From Tanypteryx hageni (Eukaryota > Arthropoda > Insecta > Odonata > Petaluridae): DNA of 64,000 bases. The stretch spans positions 86,546,964-86,610,963 of the forward strand of contig CM054118.1 in the NCBI GenBank assembly GCA_028673005.1, given 5' to 3'. The position numbers were made by a program, and so were the translations under genes. Below are positions 34,777 to 46,805 of the stretch, piece after piece; the first letter of the stretch is position 1; each line of letters begins with the position of its first letter. The notes under the pieces were generated by a model. The model was not told where the DNA came from. It made no database searches and saw only the letters and a list, made by a program, of their open reading frames with translations.

Positions 34777-37700
34777 TCAGAGACATTCGCCACCTGTGGA
34801 GGCACGGAGGAGCGAGGACCTACATGTAATATCCAGCGAGGGTGCTACCTTTTGTAAAGCATTAAATGAGGTGGGAATGCGGTAAAAAAGCGACCTTTGG
34901 GATATAGATAGCCGGAAATGCGGAAGATGAAAGAGAGAGCACAAACGAGTGGAACGTGATGGGACACGTAGAGAAAAAAAAGAACAAATATCAGTGGACC
35001 TGTAGAGACCATTCACCGCAGTGTGAATGAAACGGAAATCAAAATATTGCCGCCTGAGATGCAGAGGACGCAGTTTAAGAGCGGCGAGAACACCTTGTTT
35101 ACTTAGCAAACGGAAGGCAGGAACACGGTTCCTCGCGATCGCAAGGAAGAAATTTAATGGACGATCAAGACACTTGAGTGTAGTCGGAGATGCTGTGGCC
35201 CACACGGGACAGCAGTAGTCCAGGATTGGGAGAAGGAAGGCTGAGAAAAATGATTTAAGTGCTAAAGGTTCATTTATCTCCTTAAATCGGTATAGAAGAC
35301 TAAGAATAGACATGGCCTTAGATGTGGTTTTATCAATGTGGAGAGAGAAAGATAATTTTGTATCAAAGATTACGCCAAGATCTTTTTGAGAGAAGACCTT
35401 CCGGATTGGAGTGTCACTAAGGGAATAGAAAGTAGCGATAGGCTTTTTTCGTAGAGTGAAAGAGAGAAGCGTACATTTATTAGGATTTGGTGTTAATTTC
35501 CATATTTGACACCAGTCGGAAATCTTCGAAAGACAATTTTGTAGACAGTCGCTATCGTATGAATTATTAATTTGCTTAAAAACCTTACAGTCGTCAGCAT
35601 AAAGAAGGACGTTACACTTTTGACCTTTGATAGTATTAACTATGTCATCAATGTAAAGTGTGAAGAGTAGAGGTCCGAGAACACTTCCTTGTGGTACACC
35701 TGATGTTACGGGGGAAAGAGATGAATAAAAACAATCTATTACAACTCTCTGCGTGCGGGAGTGTAAGAAACTAGTGATTAGGGAAAGAAAAGATCCATGA
35801 ATGTTGAAACGATGAAAGAGTTTGTACAGAAGAAGAACATGATCCACAGTATCGAAAGCCTTTGCTAAATCTATGTAACAAACATCCAGTTGGGATGATT
35901 TTTCAAAAGCTTCAGTAATATTATAATGTAAGACAGATAAATTTGTTAAGCAGGAACTACCAGGTAAAAATCCATGCTGTTCAGAGGAGATATATGGGAG
36001 AGTGAAAGAGAGAAGACGTTTGTGGATGATTTTTTCAAAAATCATGGAAATTACCGGAAGGATGGATATTGGGCGATAATTTTCCACTTCCAACTTATTA
36101 CCGCATTTCAGTATGGGTGTTATATTGGCGGATTTCCATTGATCGGGGAAAATTCCAGCGAGGTAACACCGATTGAAAAGATGGGCTATTGGATGGCATA
36201 AAACATTACAGGTTCGCTTTAAAAAGAGTGCACTCACATTGTCACATCCTGTAGCCTTATTGGTCTTCAAGGAAGCGAGAATACTATAGACTTCTTCACT
36301 GGTAGTCGAGATTGATGATAGGGAGTGTGATGACACTTCTACAAGATGAGGGTAATTGATAGGCTGAGATGGGGGTGTGAAATTAGATGTAAAGTAATTG
36401 TTAAAGGCGGAAGGCCTTGCCTCGGATGAAAACATTTGAGCATTATAAGTCACACTGTTCGGAATCCTTTGAGACCGGCGTCTAGTGTTTAAAAGCGTCC
36501 AGAAACGTTTATTATTTGTAGAAATGTCACTTATGATTGAATTAACATATTTATTATAATCCCGCCGGAGCAAAAACCGAGAGTGGCGCCTGATATTTCT
36601 GAAATTATTTAAGGTGTGGGGGTTTGGGTGCACTTTATATAACTTCCAGCAGGCAAGTTTGTTTCTGAGGGCTAGAGAGGATTCAGCGGACATCCAAGGA
36701 GGCCTATTCTTGGTGAGACGGCGGGTAGGGACTAGATCGTCAATGGCACTGAGAACAAAGTCGTAAAACAATGACACAGCGTCGGCGAGGGAACCAACCT
36801 CGAGAAGACTCCAGGGCAAGAGGGAAAGAACGCGGTTAATTGCCTCCCAATCTGCCTTCTTCCACACTTTCACTGTCCGGTTCGGGAGTGGGGAGGGTGA
36901 GCCAGCGGGAGTACCGAGGGTAAAGGTCGCCTCAAGGGAACGATGGTCGGATTCGATGAAATCCCTTCCCAGGATGACCTTGCAGGACTCGAACGACGTC
37001 ATGACAAAATCCAGTGTTGCCTGATTTCTAGTTTTATGCATGTTACACTGAAAAAGTCCAAGGCCGATGACGAAGTGTTCCTTAAAATATTTATCCATTG
37101 GTTCGAAAGCTTCACATTCTTGAGGGGACGACCATGTTAGGGATAAATTGAAGTCTCCCAACAAAATAACATCACCGTATGATCGAGCGCGAAAAACTGA
37201 ATCAAAGCAGTTTTCTAAAACACTAATACCACTACTAGGCGGACGATAAAAACAACCGACCAACACTTTTTTATACTTAAGAGAGATTTCTGTCCAGAGA
37301 ATTTCACAATTGGTTTCTAGGTCCATTCGCCTAACGGCCCTCAAATTAGACTTTACTGCAATCAAAACACCACCACCACGAGAATTCCTGTCTCTCCGAA
37401 ATATGCTAAAATTATCACAGAAAGGTAATTCCGAATCGGACACATTCTCACTTAGCCAAGTCTCGGTGAGTGCAAGTAAATCAATCTGATTGATTTCCTG
37501 GAGGGAAAGGGTCAAATCACTGATTTTGTTCTTAATGCTACGTACATTTTGATAATATAACGCAATCTGGGATGAACAAGGCCCCGGGTTCAACTCAATG
37601 TCCCCGCAAAGCAGCAAGAGCAGGAGAAAGCGGAGGAGACAGCGATGAGAAGAGGAGACAGCATGCCGGCGAGCAAGGCGAGTATTGCCGGGGACACACG

Positions 37701-37980
37701 TTGGAGAGAAGCGGATAAGGAAGAAGCCTTTAAATTGTATTTCCTTGGAACTGAAGGACTCCTCATCAGATGAAAACATATTTACATTACACAATGTCGA
37801 AAACAACGTCGACTGGCACAAATTAAATACAATTATTATCAGAATACACGTACAAACTGCAATATATGGCGGAGCACACGAGCGACGTGACTGCCTTACC
37901 GCGGCCATATTGCTTTTGAACTGTTCTAAGGGGAAAAGAATGTAGATTCTAATTCTTATCACTGCATCTTGATAATTCAT
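34777..37980 (-). CDS. LINE polyprotein: 2A-like peptide, AP endonuclease and reverse transcriptase (CR1/L2-like), intact frame
   Basis: A single 1067-codon frame. Residues 1-133 are a leader with a hydrophobic segment (IAVCTCILIIIVFNL, about 40-54) and a second one (LLRFLLLLLLCG, about 115-126) running directly into DIELNPGP at 127-134, a 2A-like ribosome-skipping motif. The endonuclease spans about 138-355, with TETW near 172, GDFN near 285 and SDHR near 344. Reverse transcriptase spans about 600-870, with ENYRPISILP, YIDLAKAFDTV, SGVPQGSVLGPLL and the catalytic YADD at 794-797. 2A-like motifs are known in some non-LTR elements, where they can separate a leader or act as an alternative signal sequence. 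No stop or frameshift is present, so the copy may be recently active. The true start codon is uncertain. Confidence 0.9.
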   Translation of the reverse strand: MNYQDAVIRIRIYILFPLEQFKSNMAAVRQSRRSCAPPYIAVCTCILIIIVFNLCQSTLFSTLCNVNMFSSDEESFSSKEIQFKGFFLIRFSPTCVPGNTRLARRHAVSSSHRCLLRFLLLLLLCGDIELNPGPCSSQIALYYQNVRSIKNKISDLTLSLQEINQIDLLALTETWLSENVSDSELPFCDNFSIFRRDRNSRGGGVLIAVKSNLRAVRRMDLETNCEILWTEISLKYKKVLVGCFYRPPSSGISVLENCFDSVFRARSYGDVILLGDFNLSLTWSSPQECEAFEPMDKYFKEHFVIGLGLFQCNMHKTRNQATLDFVMTSFESCKVILGRDFIESDHRSLEATFTLGTPAGSPSPLPNRTVKVWKKADWEAINRVLSLLPWSLLEVGSLADAVSLFYDFVLSAIDDLVPTRRLTKNRPPWMSAESSLALRNKLACWKLYKVHPNPHTLNNFRNIRRHSRFLLRRDYNKYVNSIISDISTNNKRFWTLLNTRRRSQRIPNSVTYNAQMFSSEARPSAFNNYFTSNFTPPSQPINYPHLVEVSSHSLSSISTTSEEVYSILASLKTNKATGCDNVSALFLKRTCNVLCHPIAHLFNRCYLAGIFPDQWKSANITPILKCGNKLEVENYRPISILPVISMIFEKIIHKRLLSFTLPYISSEQHGFLPGSSCLTNLSVLHYNITEAFEKSSQLDVCYIDLAKAFDTVDHVLLLYKLFHRFNIHGSFLSLITSFLHSRTQRVVIDCFYSSLSPVTSGVPQGSVLGPLLFTLYIDDIVNTIKGQKCNVLLYADDCKVFKQINNSYDSDCLQNCLSKISDWCQIWKLTPNPNKCTLLSFTLRKKPIATFYSLSDTPIRKVFSQKDLGVIFDTKLSFSLHIDKTTSKAMSILSLLYRFKEINEPLALKSFFSAFLLPILDYCCPVWATASPTTLKCLDRPLNFFLAIARNRVPAFRLLSKQGVLAALKLRPLHLRRQYFDFRFIHTAVNGLYRSTDICSFFSLRVPSRSTRLCSLFHLPHFRLSISQRSLFYRIPTSFNALQKVAPSLDITCRSSLLRASTGGECL

Positions 37981-38660
37981 CGCATTTTCTTGAATTTCTA
38001 CTAAAACATTAAAAATTAATTAAAATTTTAAATCAATTTTATCCGATTGTTGCCATGGAGATGATTATTACTGAACTCTGCTTGAGCATAGACTAGTGAA
38101 CAAATGGGTTATTTTCTTTTCCTCTTGACTACCCTTCAGCAATGGACAATTGATCCATACATATCAACGTATAAACAGTAATATTTATTAAATTCGTTTA
38201 TTTAAAAAAATACCTGCAAAATATGTCAGATTTTGACATTGCTTTTAGTATTTTAAACCTGATAATGTTCTATTAATTGAATCGAAGAGAATGAATAAGA
38301 CATGTCATATAAATCAGAATTTTGGGGAAATGGAAAAAACTGTTCATCAAGAATCAGAGACTTAACATCTACAACATTTCTGCTTCTTAATACGTAATCA
38401 ATTAGAGGGATATTATGAATGTAGCTTTCTTTATTTTTTAATTTTACTTATGCCCTTAGTAGCATATTTATGAATTTGACTCAGTTTCTCAAAAATAATG
38501 ACAAGTGCCCTTTTCATGCCCACCGATTCAATTTGTTTTCCAATTTTTCTCTATCATTGATAAACTATGAATTATAAGTGGTATTTATGGCATGACAATT
38601 CCTTGAAATGACTAACACATACTGAAACATTTCTGCCAATATAAGTAATCAATTTGGGAC
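37981..38660. other. Possible 5' UTR of the LINE, then AT-rich spacer
   Basis: The LINE's 5' boundary is not visible to me. Sequence beyond about 38000 is AT-rich and without recognisable features. Confidence 0.3.
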
Positions 38661-38689
38661 ATCAACTTTGGGAAACCAGCCTGCATTAG

Positions 38690-39480
38690 TCCAGGTTTGG
38701 ACTTCTTGCTTGGTGGATGGCAGGGGGTGCAGTGAATCAAAGCTCCCTAGTTTTCCAAAATTATCTTTTCCTATTGTGTTCTCTTATCGTCCTAGGGAAT
38801 TGCTCTGTCCTACAGTCGATCTCATGAATTTTATCGTCGCTGTCCTGCCTTGTGAGATATGTCGGGCTTCTGATAAGATCTACCACCTCCTTCTCTAGTC
38901 CCTCCGACATATATTTTTCCAGCAGTTTAAATCTAGCCTGCGGCCTACGTTCATCTAATGAAGCCCATTCCAAATTTTCTATCAATGACATTACGCTCCA
39001 TTTACTATCGTAATTTCCCTTTACGAATCTAGCTGCCCTGCGCTGCACCTTTTCTATCTCCTTAGTGAGTCCCTTTTCGTAAGGATCCCACACAACTGAC
39101 GCATATTTGACCTGCGGTCGAACCAAGAATGAATAACATAATTCCTTCACTTTTTCGGAGATACTTCGAACTATTCTCTCTATAAAGGCCAACTTTTTGT
39201 TAGCAGCACCTACCACTCGGCGAATGTTGGTGTCCCACAAGAGATCACGATATTTAATTGAATCTGAAACTGGTATCACTACTCCATCGAACAAATAATT
39301 AATATCAAGTTTGGATTTTCAGAAATTGATAACGCAGCTTTTCTTTTGGTTGATTTCTGCCAATCCTTACACCATGCAGAAATAGCTTCTAGATCATTTT
39401 GGGCATAGTGATGGTCTTCCGGATTGCTTATTTCTCTATAAATGACGGCGTCATCCATGAAAAGCTTAATTTTACTTCTG
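38690..39480 (-). mobile_element. 5'-truncated, decayed LINE copy (same family as 23.7-25.7 kb)
   Basis: On the minus strand, sequence from 39480 encodes SKIKLFMDDAVIYREISNPE and EAISAWCKDWQ, a reverse-transcriptase core with FMDD in place of FADD. After a disruption comes the long frame 39294-38761 (DTNIRRVVGAANKKLAFIER .. VQRRAARFVKGNYDSK). The tail at about 38700-38740 contains the CTGCACCCCCTGCCATCCACC-like phrase of the family in inverse. Dead copy. Confidence 0.82.
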
Positions 39481-39524
39481 GTATAGCAAATGTAAATAGT
39501 AAAAATAAAAGCTGTAAAATGTTA

Positions 39525-39709
39525 CAGTCAAACCCTGATTTAGCGCCATTTGTCCATCACTGACAGTGGTGTTAAAGCGGGGGTGGTGGTAAATTGAGGC
39601 ATATGCTTGCACTATGTAATCATAGGATGGAAGTTTTGTTCACAACGATTCATGGGCGATATGTGGGGTTGGCAGTATATACTCGGGGTGTTAAATCAGG
39701 GTTTGACTG
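39525..39709. mobile_element. Tc1/mariner-type MITE, 185 bp
   Basis: Perfect 18-bp inverted termini: CAGTCAAACCCTGATTTA at the left and its exact reverse complement at the right. TA dinucleotides flank both sides (39523-39524, 39710-39711). The CAGTCAAACC terminus is similar to pogo/Tigger ends. The perfect repeats suggest a young copy. No coding capacity. Confidence 0.88.
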
Positions 39710-39711
39710 TA

Positions 39712-40462
39712 AATTGCTCTCATGATTCAATATACAGTGAGGCACACGAAAACAATACATTATCTTTGCAACAAACATAAACAGGGAATAAATATTATTA
39801 TTACTGATTATGGAATTACAAATATTTGAGTTTATGTCCACAATCACAGCAAGAATCACCAGGGTATGCAAAAAAGATGCCATAGTCAGTCAGGTGTCAG
39901 GATATCATCTCGGTTTGGTCTCATATTTTGACAATGGAGATTCTTTCTCTTCAAAAGTCATTTTGATTTTTAGTCCTATTCTGTGTGTAGCATGTTTGGG
40001 TAAAAAACCACGCAACCCATGAAATTCGCATGTCAATTTCTTCCCGCTCTATCCTTTATATCCCACAATATGAATATACTGCTGTTAGGTTACAAATTAT
40101 TCACCAAAATAGTTTATTATTATAAATAACAGGGCTTTTTCTGGTGGTACTGTAACCTATATAAATATATATTTTTTTTAAATAAAATATCCTTCATTAA
40201 AAAATAAAATAATCTTGGGGGAACATTAAGATTTTAAAAAGTTTTTTTAAGAAAAATGGAGTCCGTCAAATCTGAGAAAAGTATTATTTATAAATGATTT
40301 TTTGTTTGCCGGAATACTTGAGACCTAATCACAATTTCCGTGGTGCAGCTTATATTCGAAAACTTTTTTCTTTAGATTCAGTCTCAAAAACAAGCCTATA
40401 TGCAGGAGGGGCGGCTTATATGCGAACAAATACAGAATAATGTAAGCAAAAAAATTATCAAA
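39712..40462. other. AT-rich spacer
   Basis: No supported gene or element. Confidence 0.35.
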
Positions 40463-40464
40463 TA

Positions 40465-40466
<2 letters not shown>

Positions 40467-40523
<57 letters not shown>
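40467..40523. repeat. (TA)n microsatellite, about 28 units
   Basis: Uninterrupted TA dinucleotides. Likely highly polymorphic. Confidence 0.95.
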
Positions 40524-40526
<3 letters not shown>

Positions 40527-41001
40527 ATTATATTTAGATGAATTACAATTCTTTTAGCTAAATCTCTACCTTTTAATAAAAGCAAATTCCACAAAGAGAC
40601 ATGGCTAGGCATACCTTATGCCACCTTGATATATGCATATGTTGGTGGCACTCACCTATAAAACACTGTCCGCTTGACTTGCTATGAAATTGGATTCGGG
40701 TGGAAATTCAAATTTGTATGGCAAACATACCTTTAAAATGGTAATTCACAACAACAGAACATCCAGCCATCATTTATGAATGCAACTGTTAAATAAATTC
40801 TGGCCTTAATAGAGTGGACAGCATGTCCACTGCTTTATGGGTTATAGTCCCTCCATGGCCTTGGTCAAATGTTCTTGTCTTACTTGCTGTGGGCATGTTC
40901 ATTGTAAAGATCCATGAAGTGCTGTTTATTAGCTAATAACAAATAAATAAATAAATTATATGACCCAAGAAATGTCAACGATGCAAAATAATTACTTAAG
41001 T

Positions 41002-41248
41002 TTAACCTTTAAATGCCAAATGTGCCCGTATGGGCACACAAAATGCAATAGCTCACGGACATATATTTTTCATAATATTTTTTCAACATGTTTCTTTCCC
41101 CTACACAACAGAAGTATGCAATTCTTCATTATTTTTACAATAAAATGCTTTTTATTTGAACATTTAATACCAATAATTCATGAGTTATGTGATTTTTCCA
41201 TAAAATGAACAAAAATATCCCAAAATAAATCCAGTGTTTAAAGGTTAA
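41002..41248. mobile_element. piggyBac-like MITE, 239 bp plus TTAA duplications
   Basis: TTAA at 41002-41005 and 41245-41248 flank inverted termini CCTTTAAATGCC and, inward from the right, CCTTTAAACACTGG. Just inside the left end lies TGCCCGTATGGGCA, a palindrome at the same relative place as the palindromic blocks of the other piggyBac-type elements here. No coding capacity. Confidence 0.75.
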
Positions 41249-41249
41249 C

Positions 41250-42645
41250 ATGGCCTTTAAACGTCCATAAAAAATAGATAGCTATTGGTATCCCCTTTGA
41301 CAAGATACGCTGTTGAATCAGTAAAATTTTTAATTAAAGATATTATGATCAAGCCCAATAAAAGATCATCATTACAATTTATAATAAGAACTCCTTTTTT
41401 ATTCATGTAAGTTTCAATGAATTTTTCCATTTAGCTACAGAAAAGAAGCAAAGACGTTGAAATAAGAAATTTTATGACATATCAAGACCATATATTTCAA
41501 TTGCTTTTCCTCAAACTCAAACAAATTAGGGCTTAATTGTAGACGTGATCAAATCTTGACAATTTGGCTAGCTGAACAAATGGGCAATTCTCATAACATT
41601 TCCAATAAATATCACCATTATTGCCATGCCAGTAAAAAAATTCCATATACAATAAAATGTGTAAATCATTAATATAAACTTTTGATAAGAAAACAAAATC
41701 TGCTGACATATGACTCTGAATGAGGCAGTAGCAGGTGAAGATTTTAGGTACAAAATGTGTTCCTCCATATTATATGCTTTCTTTAACTCCGAGACGTTTT
41801 CCAGAACATATTAGACTGCACTTGTGCAGTATCTTTCAAGAAACTTTTATCCATGCATTAATTTTCGTTTACGACTACATTTAAATCCATTTAAATTCAA
41901 AATGTTTATTCAGATATATAATAAACATTTTATTAGTTCATTAGTGTTAATTTGGCTGGCAGAAAGAATATACCATAAGAGCATTGCTTATCAAATTATT
42001 CCAGTAAAATGCATCTCCTAGTTTAATAAAATGTGGAGCTCAGAAATCCATAGAAATAAAAAAATTGGCAAGCCCACTTCGCAAATGCTCTAACTTTTCT
42101 AATGTGCTCTTTCTTTCAAAATTTAAAACGCTGTGGTAATATAAATTCCATTTTTTTCTGATTTAAAACAATCTGAATAACAAACTCCATCACTGAAAAA
42201 ATGTTTTTATGAATATGAAACTTATAATAATACAATCTAAAGAATGAGAAAAACAGGTTTAATAATAATCCTCTGTACTGAGAATGGTGTGACACAATTG
42301 AAGTTAACTTTCAACATAAAACTGAAAAAATATAAATATTATCATTAGAATTCTGGAGTTGAATAACAGTTTTCTGGATTAAGTAATTCAGTGGCTAGAC
42401 TTGCTATTAAAAGAGAAACACAGGTGACATACTCAAAAGTAGCTATGCCATTTGAGGATGCATCTCTATCAAACTTAAAAATAAGACACATTAGCCACAC
42501 AACCTCTAAACAATATATAACATAACTTATGCAGGCTATTTTAAATAATAAAACAAATAGCATCTTTTAAATGATAGAAAAATATTCAGCCCAAGATTAA
42601 GGCTTACTAACTTAACAGTTACAAAAATGATTACAACAATTCAAG
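41250..42645. other. AT-rich spacer downstream of gene B
   Basis: No supported gene or element. Confidence 0.35.
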
Positions 42646-42648
42646 TAC

Positions 42649-42654
42649 TTTATT
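42649..42654 (-). promoter_or_regulatory. Candidate poly(A) signal of gene B
   Basis: The plus strand has TTTATT, which is AATAAA on the minus strand, about 1.36 kb past the gene B stop. It is the first exact hexamer I noticed downstream. The implied long 3' UTR is plausible but untested. Confidence 0.35.
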
Positions 42655-43779
42655 GCATGCCCAGTAAATTTTTGTTCACATACAATAATAAAGCCTCATG
42701 ATATATTTGACGGTAGGAACTTGGTGAGAAAATATAATGCACTATTACAATTTGAGAAGTGATGCTTATGCCTGATTTAGGGCAAATTAGCTCATATGTC
42801 AGGTTGTATTGATTGTGAGCTACGTACCACAAAAACTGTCTCTTAGAGAGTAACAATATGTAAAATCAACGAGTCCATGTATGGGTGCTTTTACAAAAAG
42901 CTCACTTTTTGTCATAATAAAATACTGCTTGCACAATGGAAAAGTTAGTCATATCTTATAGCTCGTGTGCATATGAAATAATTCCAATGAAAATGCATGA
43001 ATGTAAGAAGACGATATATAAACTGGTCCACTGAAATGACACACTGATGTATTGCTCCACCACATGAGCTATGCAAATCCCTAAAACACACAAGAAAAAA
43101 CAATTACAACAGCATTAAATCATTGTATAAGATTTCATTCTTCCACTGCCACTGTTTAGTACCCTTTGTGGCATATGGCATTGACATCACTACCATAAAC
43201 ATCATAGCTAGAATGAAATTTTTCATAAACAAATAACAATAATTTCACCTTAAATTAATCAAGCTAGGTTCTCTTGATTGATGAAACATTAAAATATACT
43301 ACAGAGTAACAATAATTATCAATGCAAAAATCTTACATTAGTATTAAAAATACATTTTGTTCGGAATATACAAAAAATGTGCATTAAGTAAAAAATTATA
43401 CTTGATTCAATCAGTTCTTGTAAATTCAGTTATAAATAAATTTTATAGTTTTCAACTTAAAAATTAACACTAGTAAGGAGCACTAACTCATGTCTTTCAT
43501 TGTTCCTCAAATGTTTTTCCGATACACTAAATCTTACACTCAGTCGACAAAAAAGTTTGACGGCCAAAAATGACCCAATTTGTGTTCTTACCCAGTTCAA
43601 GTTACAAGATGTAGACACAACTATGGAAATGAACATCATTCTCAACGAAGAGGAATCCATAATCCAGAGCACCTTGTGGAATTAACATAAATCCCAAGTC
43701 CACCTTATCCTTCATTTCTACAATAACAGAAATAAGTGCTTTGGCTTCATACAAGTCAACCCCACTCCGCAGCATTTCT

Positions 43780-44010
43780 TAAGAAAAACTCGGCCATGCG
43801 AGGCGCCCAACAAAAGGATGCTGCAGGTGAAGCGAACAGGACGGAATTCCAGGAGTCAATGGCCCCAGGCAGTCACCCTGGTCGCCATCCTGCCATTTTC
43901 TGCCCACGTCGCCCGCTCCCTGGCCCACCCTCGGGACTCGGGTCAGAGGGAATGTTCGAGCACGGCAGCACCTCGGCACGCGTTCCATCGCGTGCCACCG
44001 AGCACGTGGG
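43780..44010 (-). other. GC-rich 3' UTR start of gene B
   Basis: The high GC content of the terminal exon continues past the stop to about 43790 and then drops sharply. I read it as 3' UTR. A 128-codon plus-strand frame (43736-44122) spans it but has no domain and is probably a shadow. Confidence 0.45.
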
Positions 44011-44216
44011 TCAGGCAGCAGTGGGATTGGGGATGACGCGACCTACTCGAGACGCCTCCTCCGGGGAGTCGAGGTCCAATTCCGACTCTATCATCGTGGT
44101 ATCCCTCAAGAGTCTGAGGTGATTGGCCGAAGGGGCAGAGTGGGGAGGGCTAGCACAGAGCGGAGACTGAACCTCGACCACCTCTGACGGTGATGTGGGT
44201 GATGCCGGGTGTGCGT
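44011..44216 (-). CDS. Gene B terminal coding exon: Ser/Pro-rich C-terminus
   Basis: The minus-strand acceptor GTGTGTTAACTGCAG precedes 44216. The exon starts in phase 1 (AC completing a GAC Asp codon with the G that ends the 63.4 kb exon), then 67 codons and TGA at 44013-44011. Residues include HPASPTSPSEVVEVQSPLCA, then LRLLRDTTMIESELDLDSPE, and the end VIPNPTAA. The Ser/Pro and acidic composition suits an unstructured regulatory tail, for example of a signalling or channel protein, but no family is recognised. Confidence 0.65.
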
Positions 44217-44229
44217 CTGCAGTTAACAC

Positions 44230-45505
44230 ACAAATAGCAAATCATATTTTAAGGATGCTAATGAGCACAAACTTATTGTAAGAGAGAGAAAAACCACAGC
44301 TGAGAAAAAACTTAATTTCTGATAATGAATTAAATATTCATTTTTTACATGCGGATAAAATGCACCGAAGCAACCATTATCTGCACTGGAAATTTGAGAA
44401 AATGAATATGAAATTCGATAATTACGTCTCAAGCACAACCATTACTGTATTTGCACACCTGCACCTCCTTTTTACATACGAGCATCTGGAATAAACTAAG
44501 ATCCATGAAATACCTCCACTGCAACCTTTGAATTTTAATATCACACGGCTACTGCATCTGGAGTTGCATTTGATGATGAAATTAGGGTTACAGGTAAACT
44601 TTTTAAAAGCAACATTTCAAAAAACAACTTTTAACTTTTATTTATGTATATAATTATGAGAAATCAACATCTAGGGCTGTTATATTACAAGATATTACTC
44701 AAAAACTACTTAGAGAGTCTGTTTCTTTAAGCATGAAAGACATTAAAATAGATTCAGCTATTTAAGAATGATGTGACATTCTTATGTTGAACAGTTTTAT
44801 AAATTGAAAGTCATTTAAATGATTTATAACAGTTTATTACAGTATGATAGGACATACTACCACGAAAGGCTATTCAATTTTATGTAAACAAATAGTAAAC
44901 AGAAAAAAGAAATCTCTATTAATAAAAGCCTTACTCTGTGCCTAACACTGACGTCATCAATGGCACTTTTCAGTACATTTTTAACATGCTTCCTGATTAG
45001 GTGGAAGGTCGAAATTTCTCAGGAATGTTTGATTCAGATATAAAAATTAAATGGTGAAAAAAATACAAAAAAAACCTGGCTTCAACTCTAGGGGGCCGAT
45101 TTCCATTTCCTGTAAGATAACATGTAAAAATCAACTTTTTAAGTGCAGACTATTATTCTTTTGGAAATTAAAATTAGACAATTGATGTACGATCTTCGAA
45201 ATTGAACTATGTTTTAGAAAAATTAATGAAGTTTCTTATTCTATTCATCTTTTTTCGTCTGCCATTCAAAATTTCTCATATTAAACATTTAAATCACATA
45301 TTTTGGAAAAATATCGGCTTTTAAACAGGATGTTGCCTTGCCGACCACGTTAATGTTAAATTTCAAGAATCAATTGTTGACTCAAACCGCATATGTATAA
45401 ATATACAAGTGCATACATTGCCTTAAATTATCATAGGATTTGTCGCGAAATTACGTAATCCTAATGAGACTGGAATTCAGTTTGAATTGTTTTGCTTATC
45501 TAAAC
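44230..45505. other. AT-rich intron sequence of gene B
   Basis: No supported feature. Confidence 0.35.
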
Positions 45506-45509
45506 GACT

Positions 45510-45790
45510 ATATAGATGTCGAGTAAGAGAGAAGGGGATGTGGGGAGGGAGATAGCAAGGAAGGGATATAGAATGGAATACATAGAGAGTAAGGGAGGTA
45601 TAGAATTAGAAAAGGATGGGAGGAAAGAGATAAAGAGGAAGACAAAGAAAAAGACGGAAGAGCTATGGATTGGGACAGGAGGGAATGAGAGAAGGGGGAG
45701 GTGGGAAAAGGGAGAGGGAGGAAGAGAGAGAGGAGGGGAAAAAAAGGAAGGGAGATAGATGGAGGGAGAGAGGGATGGCGAGAGGGAGGG
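45510..45790 (+). repeat. Purine-rich tract, about 280 bp
   Basis: A and G make up nearly the whole plus strand, with GGGAGG, GAAGGG and AAGAAA mixtures and no fixed period. Frames across it are compositional artefacts. Confidence 0.8.
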
Positions 45791-45799
45791 AATATTATT

Positions 45800-46797
45800 C
45801 TTTATTTATTATTATTACTTCATTTTTGAGAAGGGGCTCATCATTGGATATAACAAGAATGAGAAAGAAATTCTCCCGAATCTCTATTATTGAAAATTTT
45901 ATACCGGCTCTTATTCAATAATTACAGCTGTTATTATTCGTTTCTAAGTTCCCCGTTGAATTTCAATGGGTAATTACACTAGAAAAATAAACGGATTTTG
46001 TGTTTTTCCATAATAATGAGTTATGATTACTTAAGATGTATGGTTTCAGTAGGAGTACCAGTCTTACGACGTGTTTTTCAACCATATAGTAACTGACTAT
46101 GAGACCTGTCATATGATGGGCAATACACTAGTAAGTGATAACTGTCTAATTAGACAACATTTCAATATTTTTTGTCCAATTTAAATTTTGAAGTAAGTTT
46201 TATACAAGGAGCAACATACCAAATAAAGGAACAAATTTGCTTGAGAACTATCACCAGACATTAGGTGCTTCTCCATAACATCAGAACCTTTCTCAAATCA
46301 TTTCTATAGTTACAAATTATCATTTACAGCTATCAGAAAGCAAAAACAATAATTATGTACCGTATTTTTTAGGCAATAAGATGCACTCCAATTTTTTAGA
46401 TGACTTACCAGGAAAAGGGTATTTAGGCTCACCAAAGCATTTAGAAAAGGTCATGCCACGTATCATTTCTAGCTGTGATTAAGTCCACATCTGACAACGT
46501 TTAATGAAAATATTATGGCATAATAAGCTAAATATAACATTTTAGATAAACTTAATTCGTGAAAGTATATAGGGATGATCTAAAACATAAGTAACTGCTT
46601 TGAAACTTGCCTAGTTAAATGTGCCATGTGCACTCGACAGTCCTGTTAACCCCTTAGCGCCGGCCTCTGTGCAGAGTACGGACCTGGACTGTCTTACTAT
46701 ATTGCATGGTATGGATTCATGCTGTGCTGGCTTCAATTTGCTATATTGTAATGTTTTTGACTTTTTCCCATTGACTTTCACATTATTGTAGAGTAAG
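45800..46797. other. Intron sequence of gene B
   Basis: AT-rich. TTAACCCCTTAGCGCCGG at 46646 looks like one end of a piggyBac-type element, but no partner end was found. Confidence 0.3.
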
Positions 46798-46805
46798 GTT
46801 TTTAC

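Noticed and set aside
43736..44122. A 128-codon plus-strand frame
   Set aside because: It overlaps the gene B terminal exon and its GC-rich 3' UTR on the other strand and shows no family motif.
45510..45921. Lys/Glu/Arg-rich plus-strand frames
   Set aside because: These are products of the purine-rich tract.
46640..46670. A second piggyBac-type end (TTAACCCCTTAGCGCCGG)
   Set aside because: No partner terminus with TTAA was found within a few kilobases, so it is not listed as an element.
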